Of a DNA stretch of 64,000 nucleotides, positions 26,296-34,569 are shown in pieces. The DNA comes from Parvibacter caecicola. GTDB taxonomy: Bacteria > Actinomycetota > Coriobacteriia > Coriobacteriales > Eggerthellaceae. Each line of letters opens with the position of its first letter. The stretch's first letter is position 1. Under the pieces are notes generated by a model. That model saw only the letters and a list, made by a program, of their open reading frames with translations, had not been told where the DNA came from and did no database searches. A program made the translations under genes and the position numbers. The stretch spans positions 91,915 to 155,914 of the forward strand of contig NZ_QIBY01000003.1 of assembly GCF_003725335.1 (NCBI RefSeq), in the 5' to 3' direction.

Positions 26296-27180
26296 ATGGA
26301 TGCCCGGAAGGCGCACCTGGTAACTTTGTGGTGCGCCGTTATCTCTAAGTTCGAGAAGGGGCTGGCCCGCTGCCTGGCGCCGCGCCTCACCGTGGTCCAG
26401 TACCGCGTGCTCGCCCATTTGGCCATGCCGGAGACCTGCGACGCCACCCCGGCTCGCCTGGCCTTTGCGGCATCCATGCGCCCCGACGACGTGAAGGGCG
26501 CGCTGGAGGCGCTTGCGGCATCCGGCCTGGTGCAGCCAAGGCCGGGCGGCGTCCCGCTCATCACAGCCCAGGGAAAAGACGCGCTCATCCGGGCGTCGGT
26601 GGCGGTGCAAACCTGGGGGCGCCGATGCCTGGAACCCCTCAGCCCCCATGAGCAGGATTACCTGTCCCAAATCGTCGGCGACGCGCTTGTGGTTCCGGGC
26701 AGCTATTTCGCCCTCCGCAGCGGTCCCCGCCCCGCCGACTGGGGCCCCATTCCCAAAATCACCACCCTGTGCGCCATCCACCAGGCCATGTGCCAGGTGG
26801 TGAAAAAGGACTGCGGCCTTTCGCTCACCGACTTCCGCTTCCTGTTAGAGCTGTTCCCGAAAAAACACCGGGGGCAAAAGCAGCTGAGGGCCCGCGATGT
26901 TACCGCCTGCCTGCGGGTGGGGCGCTCTTATGTCACCACCGCGTCGCTGCGGCTGGAGGAAGCCGGCCTCATCCAGCGCATCCCCGATCCCTCCGACGCG
27001 CGGGGCATCCTGTTTTGCCTCACTGCGGCCGGCGCCGATACCGTGCGCTCCGCCGGAGACGATATCTTCGTGCTGCTGTCATCGCTGTTCGGCGACCGTT
27101 TGGAGCAGCGGCAGTTCTTGATGCTCACCAAGCACTGGTTGCAGGCGGAAGATGCCGCCCTCGCAGGGGCGGAGGGCTAG
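26296..27180 (+). CDS. Tandem MarR-type regulator (two winged-helix domains), copy 1
   Basis: 294 aa, about twice the length of a normal MarR protein. The first winged helix is around residues 25-100 (LTVVQYRVLAHLAMPE...DDVKGALEALAASGLVQ). The second is around 175-260 (LSLTDFRFLLELF...VGRSYVTTASLRLEEAGLIQRIPDPSDAR). Intramolecular dimer-like architecture is inferred. Its stop codon is 1 bp before the ATG of the molybdoenzyme gene, so the regulator is co-transcribed with the enzyme it presumably controls. A second fusion of the same type is at 54317-55282. An AAGGAGC site precedes the chosen ATG. Confidence 0.82.
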   Translation: MDARKAHLVTLWCAVISKFEKGLARCLAPRLTVVQYRVLAHLAMPETCDATPARLAFAASMRPDDVKGALEALAASGLVQPRPGGVPLITAQGKDALIRASVAVQTWGRRCLEPLSPHEQDYLSQIVGDALVVPGSYFALRSGPRPADWGPIPKITTLCAIHQAMCQVVKKDCGLSLTDFRFLLELFPKKHRGQKQLRARDVTACLRVGRSYVTTASLRLEEAGLIQRIPDPSDARGILFCLTAAGADTVRSAGDDIFVLLSSLFGDRLEQRQFLMLTKHWLQAEDAALAGAEG

Positions 27181-27181
27181 C

Positions 27182-29539
27182 ATGGCGGCCCCTTCTCGCC
27201 AGACGGTGCTTCAATCTTGTGGCTTCAACTGCGGCAGCCGCTGTCAACTGCGGCTGCAGGTGGAAGACGGCCGGGTGGCCTGGGTGGAAACCGACAACGC
27301 CCCCGATTCCGAAAACCTGCCCGCCCTGCGCGCCTGCCTCTGCGGTCGGGCTTGGGGCCATTGGGTGCACAGCCCCCAACGGCTGAACTACCCGCTCAAA
27401 CGCACCGGGCCGCGCGGCTCCGGCCAGTTCCAGCGCATTTCCTGGGATGAAGCCCTCGATGAGACGGCTGCGCAGCTGAAGCGCATTGCCGAAACTTACG
27501 GGCCCGAAGCTATCTTCTTTCCCTTCGGCACCGGCGCCAGCGCCATGGGGGAATCGCCCATCGAGCGCGCAGTCAACTGCTACTGCGGGCACCTGCGCTT
27601 TCATTCCGATTACAGCAGCGCCCAGCTGCAGGCCGGAGCTATGGCGCTGTTCGGCGACGACGGCTACCTGAGCGGTTCTCCTTTGGAACAGCTCGAACAC
27701 TCCGATTTGCTGGTGCTGTTCGGGTCTTCTCCCTCCACAACTCGTCAAGGAGGGGCCGCGAGCGGCCCTTTCCTCAGCCAACTGAGGCGACGCGCCGCCG
27801 AAGACGGACGCCCCTTGCCCGTTGTTTCCATCGACCCGCGCCACACCGCCGAAGTGCGTAGCCCCGAGGATTTGTGGATACCCATCCGCCCCGGCACCGA
27901 CGCCGCCTTTGTGGCCGGCGTCATCTACCAGCTGATGGAGGACGGCAACGCCGACGAAGTGTTTTTGCGCGAGGGCTGCGTAGGGTTTTTCGAGGACACC
28001 CTCCCCGAAGGGGCGCCCAGCGGCAGCAGCTATTACGCCTACCTGCAGGGGCTTGGCCCCGATGGCGTGGCGAAAACGCCGGAGTGGGCGGCGTCGGTAA
28101 CCGGCTGCCCCGCCCCCGTCGTTCGCCGCCTCGCCCAGCGCCTGACCCAAGCCAAGAGCGCCTTCATAACCCAAGGATGGGGGCCGCAGCGCAGCGAGTA
28201 CGGTGAGCAAACCGCCCGCTCCATCTGCCTGTTGGCCCTGGCCAGCGGCCACTTTGGCAAGCCGGGCACCAACAGTGGCGTGCGCGAACCGATGCGGCCC
28301 AACAACACCCAGCTTCCCGGCGCCGGCGAAAACCCCGTGCGCGCCTCCCTTCCGGCGTTCATGTGGACCGAGGCGCTGACGCGCGGCACCGGTTTCACCG
28401 CAGCACACGGGCTGCAGGGCGCCCCGCAGCTGATGGCGCCCCTGAAAATGATCGTCCTTTACGGCAGCAACTGCCTCACCAATCAGCACGCCGCCATCAA
28501 CGCCACCCACGATCTGCTATTCAACGAGGCGCTGTGCGAGTTCATAGTGGCGTGCGATGTGGTGCTGACCGATTCCGCCCGTTACGCCGACATCATCTTG
28601 CCCGAGCTTGCTCTGGGGGAACAGGAGAACATTGTGACCGCCGGCTACAGCGACCGGCTGGCGATGGTGCGGCAAGGGCATGCGTGGAACCATCACACCG
28701 CAGAGCGGATGTCCAGTTGGGAAATAGGCTTGGGACTGGCGCAACGACTGGGGGTTGAAAGCCGTTTCACCAGCGGTTTGGAAGGAAGCGGTCCGCTGGA
28801 GCATCACCGGAAGGAGGCCTTCGCCCTGCTTGCCGAAACCTCGGCTGGCGAAGAAGGGCAATCCGGGCCCTGCGGTTCGGACGCAAATGACCAGGCCGAA
28901 ACGCGGGCGCCCCGCAAATCCCTCCCCTGCGCCTACGAGGCCTTCCGCCGCAATCCGGCGGCCTGCCCGCTGCCCACCCCTTCGGGGAAGGTGGAGGTGT
29001 ATTCCGCGGCGCTGACTCGCCTGGCCAAAACCGCAGACCTCCCGCAGGGCCAGGCCATTTGCCCCATCCCCGCCTACGTTCCCGCCGCCGAGGGCCCCGA
29101 AGCGGCAAGGGCCGGCCAGTTTCCCCTGCAGTTCATCACCTATCACGGCCACCAGAGCATTCACTCAAATCTGGCCCATCTGGAAATCATGGACTCCGTG
29201 ATGCCCCGCGCCCTGCAAGTGAACCCCGTCGACGGCGCCGCCTTCAATGTGGCCGACGGGCAGGCCGTGGTGGTTGAGAGCGAACGTGGCGCACTGGTGA
29301 CCCACGTGCACCTAACGCCCCGTATCATGCCGGGCGTGGTGGCCCTGCCCAACGGGGCGTGGCACGATGCGGACATGGAAGGCTCGCGGCTGGACTGGGG
29401 CGGCTGCCCCAACACCCTCACGTCGCTTCGCCCCAGCCCCATAGCCAGGGGCAACGGCCAAAACAGCTGTCTCGTGCGGCTGCGCCCCCTCACCCCCGCC
29501 GAGCAAACAGAAGGGAGGGCGCGCGGCTATGACTGTTAA
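27182..29539 (+). CDS. Molybdopterin oxidoreductase catalytic subunit lacking a Tat signal (module C)
   Basis: 785 aa. The protein starts MAAPSRQTVLQSCGFNCGSR, so the FeS motif (Cys13, Cys17, Cys21, then Cys52/Cys54) begins immediately and there is no twin-arginine leader. Otherwise it is a full DMSO reductase-family subunit (ISWDEALDETAAQLKRI; WIPIRPGTDAAFVAGVIYQL; VVSIDPRHTAEV; C-terminal VNPVDGAAFNVADGQAVVVES). Overlaps the ferredoxin gene by 11 bp. With no signal peptide and no anchor gene, the complex should work in the cytosol, unlike the other three molybdoenzymes here. Substrate unknown; a DmsA-like fold is the closest comparison. Confidence 0.9.
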   Translation: MAAPSRQTVLQSCGFNCGSRCQLRLQVEDGRVAWVETDNAPDSENLPALRACLCGRAWGHWVHSPQRLNYPLKRTGPRGSGQFQRISWDEALDETAAQLKRIAETYGPEAIFFPFGTGASAMGESPIERAVNCYCGHLRFHSDYSSAQLQAGAMALFGDDGYLSGSPLEQLEHSDLLVLFGSSPSTTRQGGAASGPFLSQLRRRAAEDGRPLPVVSIDPRHTAEVRSPEDLWIPIRPGTDAAFVAGVIYQLMEDGNADEVFLREGCVGFFEDTLPEGAPSGSSYYAYLQGLGPDGVAKTPEWAASVTGCPAPVVRRLAQRLTQAKSAFITQGWGPQRSEYGEQTARSICLLALASGHFGKPGTNSGVREPMRPNNTQLPGAGENPVRASLPAFMWTEALTRGTGFTAAHGLQGAPQLMAPLKMIVLYGSNCLTNQHAAINATHDLLFNEALCEFIVACDVVLTDSARYADIILPELALGEQENIVTAGYSDRLAMVRQGHAWNHHTAERMSSWEIGLGLAQRLGVESRFTSGLEGSGPLEHHRKEAFALLAETSAGEEGQSGPCGSDANDQAETRAPRKSLPCAYEAFRRNPAACPLPTPSGKVEVYSAALTRLAKTADLPQGQAICPIPAYVPAAEGPEAARAGQFPLQFITYHGHQSIHSNLAHLEIMDSVMPRALQVNPVDGAAFNVADGQAVVVESERGALVTHVHLTPRIMPGVVALPNGAWHDADMEGSRLDWGGCPNTLTSLRPSPIARGNGQNSCLVRLRPLTPAEQTEGRARGYDC

Positions 29540-30197
29540 ACCCCAGCCGACTGCCTCCGCCAAAGAAGGCAGCTCCAAGCGGCGCCAGTTCGGCTTTTCC
29601 TTCGACCAGAACCTCTGCACTGGGTGCCGCACCTGCGAAATGGCCTGCAAGGACTACCATCATCTGGGGGCCGGCGTGGCCTACCGCACCATCCACGAGT
29701 TCGCTGGCGGCAACTGGCAGCAAAACAGCGATGGCAGCTGGCAGCAAGACGTGTTCGCATTTTACGTGTCCATGTCCTGCAACCATTGTTCTAATCCTGC
29801 TTGCCTGCGGTTTTGCCCCTCCGACTCCATCGCCAAAGGCGAAGACGGTTTCGTGGTGGTGAACAGCGACACCTGCGTGGGGTGCCAATCGTGCATGATG
29901 GCCTGCCCTTACCACGCCCCCCGCTTCGACGAGGCCATTGGGAAAACGGTTAAGTGCGACGGCTGCCAAGCCCGCATCGACCAAGGGCTGGGGCCCGTGT
30001 GCGTGGAGGCGTGCCCGCAGCGGGCACTGGGGTTCGACGTGTACGCCCGGCTGTCCGACAGCCCTGCAGTTACCGAGCAGGTGGGCATGATGCCAGACCC
30101 CGAAATCACGCAGCCGAACTACGCCATCAGCCCATCCGAATTCGCCTGCGGCCCCCTCTCCGAAGGCGTCCGCCTCCTCAACTGCCGCGAAGTGTAA
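29529..30197 (+). CDS. DmsB-type ferredoxin subunit (module C)
   Basis: 222 aa. It closely follows the E. coli DmsB pattern: FSFDQNLCTGCRTCEMACKDY, an HEFAGGNWQQ segment, SCNHCSNPACLRFC, CVGCQSCMMACPYHAPRF, KCDGCQARIDQGLGPVCVEAC and a C-terminal TQPNYAISP segment. Four [4Fe-4S] clusters expected. Its start overlaps the catalytic gene by 11 bp. No DmsC or NrfD gene follows; a terminator lies 37 bp after the stop. Confidence 0.95.
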   Translation: MTVKPQPTASAKEGSSKRRQFGFSFDQNLCTGCRTCEMACKDYHHLGAGVAYRTIHEFAGGNWQQNSDGSWQQDVFAFYVSMSCNHCSNPACLRFCPSDSIAKGEDGFVVVNSDTCVGCQSCMMACPYHAPRFDEAIGKTVKCDGCQARIDQGLGPVCVEACPQRALGFDVYARLSDSPAVTEQVGMMPDPEITQPNYAISPSEFACGPLSEGVRLLNCREV

Positions 30198-30233
30198 TAA
30201 CCCGACGCCCTGCCTTTTCCAGGGCCCAACTAT

Positions 30234-30264
30234 GCAGAAACGCACTGTCCCAGTGCGTTTCTGC
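30234..30264. terminator. Terminator between module C and the toxin gene
   Basis: A perfect 14-bp stem (GCAGAAACGCACTG / CAGTGCGTTTCTGC) with a 3-base loop. It lies between convergent genes and touches the last base of the toxin stop codon; usable in both directions. Confidence 0.75.
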
Positions 30265-30563
30265 TACAGCTGCACGCCCTCGTAGTGGGTCCACATGCGC
30301 AGCACCTTTACCGTGCCTTGGTATTTCTGGCCGTCTTCTTCAACGGCTTCGGGAATTACCTCGTACACGAATCTGTGCTGCAAATTGATACGCCGGGAAT
30401 ACAACCCCTGAAGGTTGCCCACCAGCGCCTCGTAAGCCGGCGGTCTTCCAAACGGGTCGTGCCGCACCACTTCCACCAGCTGCTTCGCCTTTCCATCCAG
30501 ACCAGCAGCCTTGAGCCTCTTCGCATCTTTTGCCGCCTGCCTGGCAAACACCACGCGGTACAC
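30264..30563 (-). CDS. Txe/YoeB-family mRNA endoribonuclease toxin
   Basis: 99 aa from a GTG start (VYRVVFARQAAKDAKRL) with GGAG 8 bases upstream; a GTG three codons earlier is the alternative. It shows the YoeB pattern GNLQGLYSRRINLQHRFVYEV and the C-terminal VKVLRMWTHYE. These toxins bind the ribosome A site and cut mRNA. It is translationally coupled to the antitoxin gene, whose stop is at 30566. Function from family similarity. Confidence 0.85.
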   Translation of the reverse strand: MYRVVFARQAAKDAKRLKAAGLDGKAKQLVEVVRHDPFGRPPAYEALVGNLQGLYSRRINLQHRFVYEVIPEAVEEDGQKYQGTVKVLRMWTHYEGVQL

Positions 30564-30565
30564 GG

Positions 30566-30817
30566 CTACCACTCCAGCGCGTCTTCGGCCACGCAATCAA
30601 CCAGCGCCTCGGCCCTTCCCTCCTGCAGGGATTCCACCAAGCCGGGCACCCCCGCCAGATACAGCGTCTCCTCGATAGCCGCCCAATCGTCCTCGCCAAT
30701 GAGCACTGCGCCCTTGCCCTTGCTGTTAGTAATGGCAATGGGGGCACAGTTCGAATTCACCTGCGCGATGGTTTGGTAGATGTTCTGACGAAAAGCAGTG
30801 GCAGTGATGGAGGTCAT
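30566..30817 (-). CDS. YefM/Phd-family antitoxin
   Basis: 83 aa. N-terminal MTSITATAFRQNIYQTIAQV is the Phd/YefM DNA-binding fold, and the C-terminal acidic half would wrap the toxin. AAGGGGCT precedes the ATG. The promoter upstream carries paired ACGTACG sites that overlap the core elements, the normal arrangement for autorepression by a YefM-YoeB complex. Confidence 0.85.
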   Translation of the reverse strand: MTSITATAFRQNIYQTIAQVNSNCAPIAITNSKGKGAVLIGEDDWAAIEETLYLAGVPGLVESLQEGRAEALVDCVAEDALEW

Positions 30818-30846
30818 GGGAGCCCCTTTCGTAATCCAGTGAAATC

Positions 30847-30875
30847 ACTATAACGTACGCAAAAACGTACGTCAA
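30847..30875 (-). promoter_or_regulatory. Promoter and operator of the YefM/YoeB-type operon
   Basis: On the minus strand, TTGACG (30870-30875) and TATAGT (30847-30852) are separated by exactly 17 bp. Two ACGTACG(T) words, at 30853-30859 and 30865-30872, fill the spacer and overlap the -35. They are the likely antitoxin-binding sites. Confidence 0.85.
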
Positions 30876-31161
30876 TGAAACCCACAGCACCACGCGATCG
30901 CCCACTTGGCTGCTTCGCCTTTTTTAGCGTGCCCGCCCTTCGCAAGGTGGGCACATTCTTTGCGCTCAAAAGGGTACAGCTATTTCACCAACTCTCCTCT
31001 GAACTGGGTATTCCAAATCGTTTTCAAACAGCCAGCCAACGCTCGCGCCTGTCTGCGGTTATCGGTTCTGTGCCGCGGCGGAAACATCGCGGAGGGCCGG
31101 GGCGAATTGGGGCGGCCGGGAATTAGAGTTGGGTGAAACCCCTGCTCTAAGGAGCCTGTCC
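30876..31161. other. Intergenic region between antitoxin and MFS promoters
   Basis: About 285 bp. It contains one near-perfect hairpin (GTGCCCGCC at 30929-30937 with GGTGGGCAC at 30946-30954) flanked by T runs, possibly an orphan terminator. No gene was recognised. The remaining sequence should carry the MFS promoter, which was not resolved. Confidence 0.35.
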
Positions 31162-32721
31162 ATGACTGAAACGAGAGCCACCGAAAACTCCGAAACCGCC
31201 ACCGCGCCTGCGACAACCGCGGCACCTGGCGCACCCGCTGCCACCCCGGCCCCCGCGGCGCCGGCCGTGAACTCCGCCGGCGTGCCGGCTGCCACCCCCA
31301 ACCAGGGGGCTCTCGACGCTGTGGCTAAAGGGACCATCCCCACCGGCCGCGCCATGTGGGTGATGATGGCGCTGATGTTGGGCAGCAACTTGCTGGCCTC
31401 GTTCAATCAATCGCTCATGAACATCGCGCTCGACGGCGTGGCGGTCGAGTTCCACGTCAGCCTTTCGGTGGCCAACTGGATGGTACTGGGCTTCACCATC
31501 GTAGCGGCCACCGTCATCACCATGGCGGCATCGCTTTTGAAACGCTTCGGCATCCGCCGCGTGATGGGGTTCGGCTACTTGGCATCCCTCGTGGGCTCGC
31601 TGCTGGGCTTTTTCGCCTGGGACTTCTTCTCTATGCTGGCGGCCCGCCTCATCCAGGCGCTCACGGTGGGACTGTTCTTCCCCGTGGTTACCAGCGTCAT
31701 CCTCACCATGGCCCCCAAGGGCAAAAAGGGCACCATGCTGGCCATCAACAGCGGCGCCATTGGCGTAGGGCTGGCCTTCGCCCCGCTTGTGGCCGGTCTG
31801 CTGATCACTTACACGGGGCTGCGCAGCCTGTTTCTGGTGCCGGCGGTGCTGTCGGTGGTGCTGCTGGTGCTGGGCTTCTTCTTCCTCCATGACATTTACC
31901 AGCGGGAGAACCGCCCCATCGACGCCCCCAGCGTGGTGATGAGCTTCGCTGGCCTGGGGCTTTTCATCTACGGCCTGAACGAGATCACCCGCACCTTCCT
32001 CCCCTCGCTGGCATTCATGATCGGCGGCGCCGTTGTCCTGGCGCTGTTCGCATGGCGGCAGTTCCGCATCAAAACACCGCTGCTGAACCTGAGTCCCTTC
32101 CGGCATCCGCGCTTCGTTGTCGGCGAAATGCTGATGATGCTGGGGTATATGGGCTCCATCTACATGAGCCTGCTGGTGCCGCTGTACCTGGAAGGAGCAG
32201 CCGGCTACACGGCGTTCGTGGCCGGCTGCCTGCTGGTGACGCCCATCCTCTGTTACGCCGGCGCCTGCTTCGTGGGGGGCCGCATCGAGGACAAGTACGG
32301 CATCTGGCCGCTGGTGCCCGGCGGGTTTTTGCTGATACTGCTGGGGTTCGTGGCCATGCAGGTGTTCTCCTCTGTAGGCATAGCCCTTGCGGTTGTGACC
32401 TGCGCCGCAGCCTCCTATATCGGCGTTGGCCTGGTGTTCCCCACCCTTAAGGCGGTGGATTTGGGGGCGCTGCCGGCGGCCATTTACTCCCACGGCTCTT
32501 CCATCCATTCCACCTTGGTGCAGATTGCCGGCTCGGTAGGGTCGGCCCTGTTCGTGGGCATCATGTCCGCCGATGCCGACCATCTCATGGCCACCGGGGC
32601 CACCAAGGCCGCCGCCTACGCCTACGGCTTCTCCCACACCATCATCATCAGCATCGTCATCCTGGCTGTGGCCTTCGTAGGCGCCACCATCTTCGCCAGC
32701 GTCATGCGAAAGCGCCGGTGA
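31162..32721 (+). CDS. MFS multidrug-type exporter (DHA2, 14 helices)
   Basis: 519 aa from the ATG at 31162 behind TAAGGAGCC. An unusual Ala/Pro/Thr-rich cytosolic extension of ~65 residues precedes helix 1 (MWVMMALMLGSNLLASFNQSLMNIAL). Fourteen predicted helices, with motif C-like GAIGVGLAFAPLVAGLL and motif A-like loops. The stop codon TGA is supplied by the first copy of a GAGACA palindrome (32718-32748), so the repeat has inserted at, or been recruited to, the very end of the gene. Substrate unknown. Confidence 0.9.
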   Translation: MTETRATENSETATAPATTAAPGAPAATPAPAAPAVNSAGVPAATPNQGALDAVAKGTIPTGRAMWVMMALMLGSNLLASFNQSLMNIALDGVAVEFHVSLSVANWMVLGFTIVAATVITMAASLLKRFGIRRVMGFGYLASLVGSLLGFFAWDFFSMLAARLIQALTVGLFFPVVTSVILTMAPKGKKGTMLAINSGAIGVGLAFAPLVAGLLITYTGLRSLFLVPAVLSVVLLVLGFFFLHDIYQRENRPIDAPSVVMSFAGLGLFIYGLNEITRTFLPSLAFMIGGAVVLALFAWRQFRIKTPLLNLSPFRHPRFVVGEMLMMLGYMGSIYMSLLVPLYLEGAAGYTAFVAGCLLVTPILCYAGACFVGGRIEDKYGIWPLVPGGFLLILLGFVAMQVFSSVGIALAVVTCAAASYIGVGLVFPTLKAVDLGALPAAIYSHGSSIHSTLVQIAGSVGSALFVGIMSADADHLMATGATKAAAYAYGFSHTIIISIVILAVAFVGATIFASVMRKRR

Positions 32722-32818
32722 GACAAAGGGACGTCCCTAATGTCTCACGCACTCCCTCCTTGCGCTTTGAGCCATGCGATGATTCGCATGAGACGTTAGA
32801 GTTGTCCCTTTGTCTCAC
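32718..32818. repeat. Inverted pair of 31-bp GAGACA palindromes
   Basis: Copy 1 (32718-32748) is itself almost a perfect palindrome: GTGAGACA, a GGGACGTCCC centre, TGTCTCAC. Copy 2 (32788-32818) is the same element inverted and slightly diverged. A matching pair lies on the other side of the XRE gene (33985-34051), and single diverged copies occur at 51677-51706 and perhaps 6254-6283. Hairpin potential is strong, so termination is one possible role. Confidence 0.8.
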
Positions 32819-32833
32819 ACCCAACGCCTCACG

Positions 32834-33952
32834 CTACTCGCTGGGTTGGTCCTTCACAAAGGTTTGCACGACGATGGAAGCCACGGCGCACAGCAGGCCG
32901 CCGATCACCCACGCCATCCAGAACATAGGGCTGCGGTAGCCGGGCACCAACAGCATCACCAGCCCTACGATGGTGGCCACCACCATGATCACGCCGCACA
33001 AACCGCCGGTCAGCTGGCTTTTGCGACGACGGCGCTCCAAACGGGCGCGGGCGCGGGCCACTTCCTCCTCCGACGCGTCGGGCATGCCCAGAAGATCGCG
33101 AATTTGCTGGTCGCTGTACATGGTTCGCAGCGCCGCCGTGTCCTCGTAGGCCAGCGCCTTCCCCAAATCACTTTCGGCAATAGCCTGCTCGCGGGCATCG
33201 TTGTAGCCGGCAATGTTCAGCCGTCCCAGCATAATGCTGCCGCGCACGATGAGGGCCGCCCCTACCGCCACTGCGCCGATGAGCACCGACGCCGCCACCT
33301 GCTGCTGGACATCGGGGGCATTGTCAAAGTAAACGCACACCGTTACGCCGGCGAAGATGCAGATCAGGCCGCCGACGAGGTACCACACGAATTGCTGCTG
33401 GGCAATCCGGCGATCTTCGGCCGTGTAGAAGTCCTCCAAAAAAGGATGACTGCGCTGAAATTCCACATGCTGAAACGATGCAATCACCAAAAGCCCCACG
33501 CCTACGCCAATGCCTACGAACAGGGGAATCATCCCTAGCGCCTCTAAATTGGCATTGCCCCACAGCTCTCCCAGCCCGGCGATGCAGCAAAACAGCGCCG
33601 ACCCCATTACGATGGAGAAGCAGCCCAGAGCAAGCTGCAGCGAGAACCGGCGCATGTGCTCATCGTAGCCGCACACGTCTTGCGGCGGGCCGCCGGCGCT
33701 CTCGCGCATAGCCCGGGCCTTCGCCTTCGCCGCCGCCGTTGGGGCCTGGACGGTGAGGTCGCCTTGCACCAAGTCGTCCAGGCTGCAATCGAATATCTGG
33801 CACATCTTCAGCAGCTTGTCCATTTCAGGGTAGGAGCGCTCGGCTTCCCATTTGGTGACCGACTGGCGGCTCACCCCCAAAAGCATGGCCAGCTGCTCTT
33901 GGGTCATAGAGTGGGTGGCGCGCAGGTACTGCAGGTTGTCGCGGAAACTCAT
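32834..33952 (-). CDS. XRE-family regulator with C-terminal membrane domain
   Basis: 372 aa. The N-terminal HTH (MTQEQLAMLLGVSRQSVTKWEAERSYPEMDKLLKM) is a standard SinR/XRE motif. Residues ~100 onward contain about six hydrophobic helices with a soluble ~70-residue loop rich in charged residues (RMYSDQQIRDLLGMPDASEEEV). A membrane-tethered repressor sensing envelope or ligand state is plausible but unproven. The gene is flanked on both sides by inverted pairs of the GAGACA palindrome, which makes it look like a discrete cassette. No operon partner. Confidence 0.85.
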   Translation of the reverse strand: MSFRDNLQYLRATHSMTQEQLAMLLGVSRQSVTKWEAERSYPEMDKLLKMCQIFDCSLDDLVQGDLTVQAPTAAAKAKARAMRESAGGPPQDVCGYDEHMRRFSLQLALGCFSIVMGSALFCCIAGLGELWGNANLEALGMIPLFVGIGVGVGLLVIASFQHVEFQRSHPFLEDFYTAEDRRIAQQQFVWYLVGGLICIFAGVTVCVYFDNAPDVQQQVAASVLIGAVAVGAALIVRGSIMLGRLNIAGYNDAREQAIAESDLGKALAYEDTAALRTMYSDQQIRDLLGMPDASEEEVARARARLERRRRKSQLTGGLCGVIMVVATIVGLVMLLVPGYRSPMFWMAWVIGGLLCAVASIVVQTFVKDQPSE

Positions 33953-33984
33953 TGTGCTATCGCTTTCTTTTCGTAGTCGGCCCC

Positions 33985-34051
33985 GTGAGACAGAGGGACG
34001 TCCCTAATGTCTCATAAGGCGGGAGACATTAGGGGCGTCCCTCTGTCTCAC
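33985..34051. repeat. Second inverted pair of GAGACA palindromes
   Basis: Copies at 33985-34015 and 34021-34051 are head to head, 5 bp apart, and closely match the pair at 32718-32818. Further partial words (TGTCTCAC, CGTCTCAC) continue to about 34077. They lie just upstream of the XRE start codon, so they may also influence its promoter. Confidence 0.78.
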
Positions 34052-34223
34052 TCCTCTGTCTCACTTTCGTCTCACAGGCGCGGGCCGCAGGGGCTCATTC
34101 CAGTTGATCAACGGCCCTCACTCTATCGGTTGCGACGGGCCGGCTCCACCAACTTGCGGCATCTTTTTTCAAAATTTCCCGGCGCCTTCCGGTTGCTTTT
34201 CCCAGCTCAGCACCGCGCTTCCC

Positions 34224-34496
34224 CTATTGCAGCAGGTCCAGCAATATTTTATTTCCCGAAGAGGAAAACTCGAACAACCACTCGGTCATCCCCTCTGGCG
34301 AAATGGTCATGCCCGACCGCAGCCACTCCTTTATCACCTCGACGTAGGCGCTGGCGATGAACCGCGCTGCTTAAAGGAACTTCTCGCTGCAATCCCCTTC
34401 CTCGCCGAAAAAGAGGTTAATTGAGGTGGCGGCGGCTATATCCCGCAGCATCTCTGCCGATGCCGTGGCAGTGTACCACGACTCCACCAACTCCAT
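34224..34496 (-). pseudogene. Remnant of a TetR-family regulator (C-terminal half, in-frame stop)
   Basis: On the minus strand, one reading frame encodes MELVESWYTATASAEMLRDI..., then a TAA (~34373), then continues in frame with RFIASAYVEVIKEWLRSGMT and GMTEWLFEF to a second stop at 34224. The second part is a typical TetR C-terminal dimerisation segment (FIASA...IKEWL..GM.ISPE). No HTH domain remains upstream. A decayed regulator is the simplest reading. The rest of the 517-bp gap 34052-34569 holds no recognisable feature. Confidence 0.6.
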
Positions 34497-34569
34497 GGCC
34501 GAACCCGCGCCCCAATTCGCAGTCTTCGCCCCCGCGCAGGAAGCCGCCTGCCTGTAAGGCCCGCGACAT

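Noticed and set aside
34104..34424. 106-codon plus-strand frame in the gap before the kinase
   Set aside because: It is antisense to the TetR remnant, which has recognisable family sequence.
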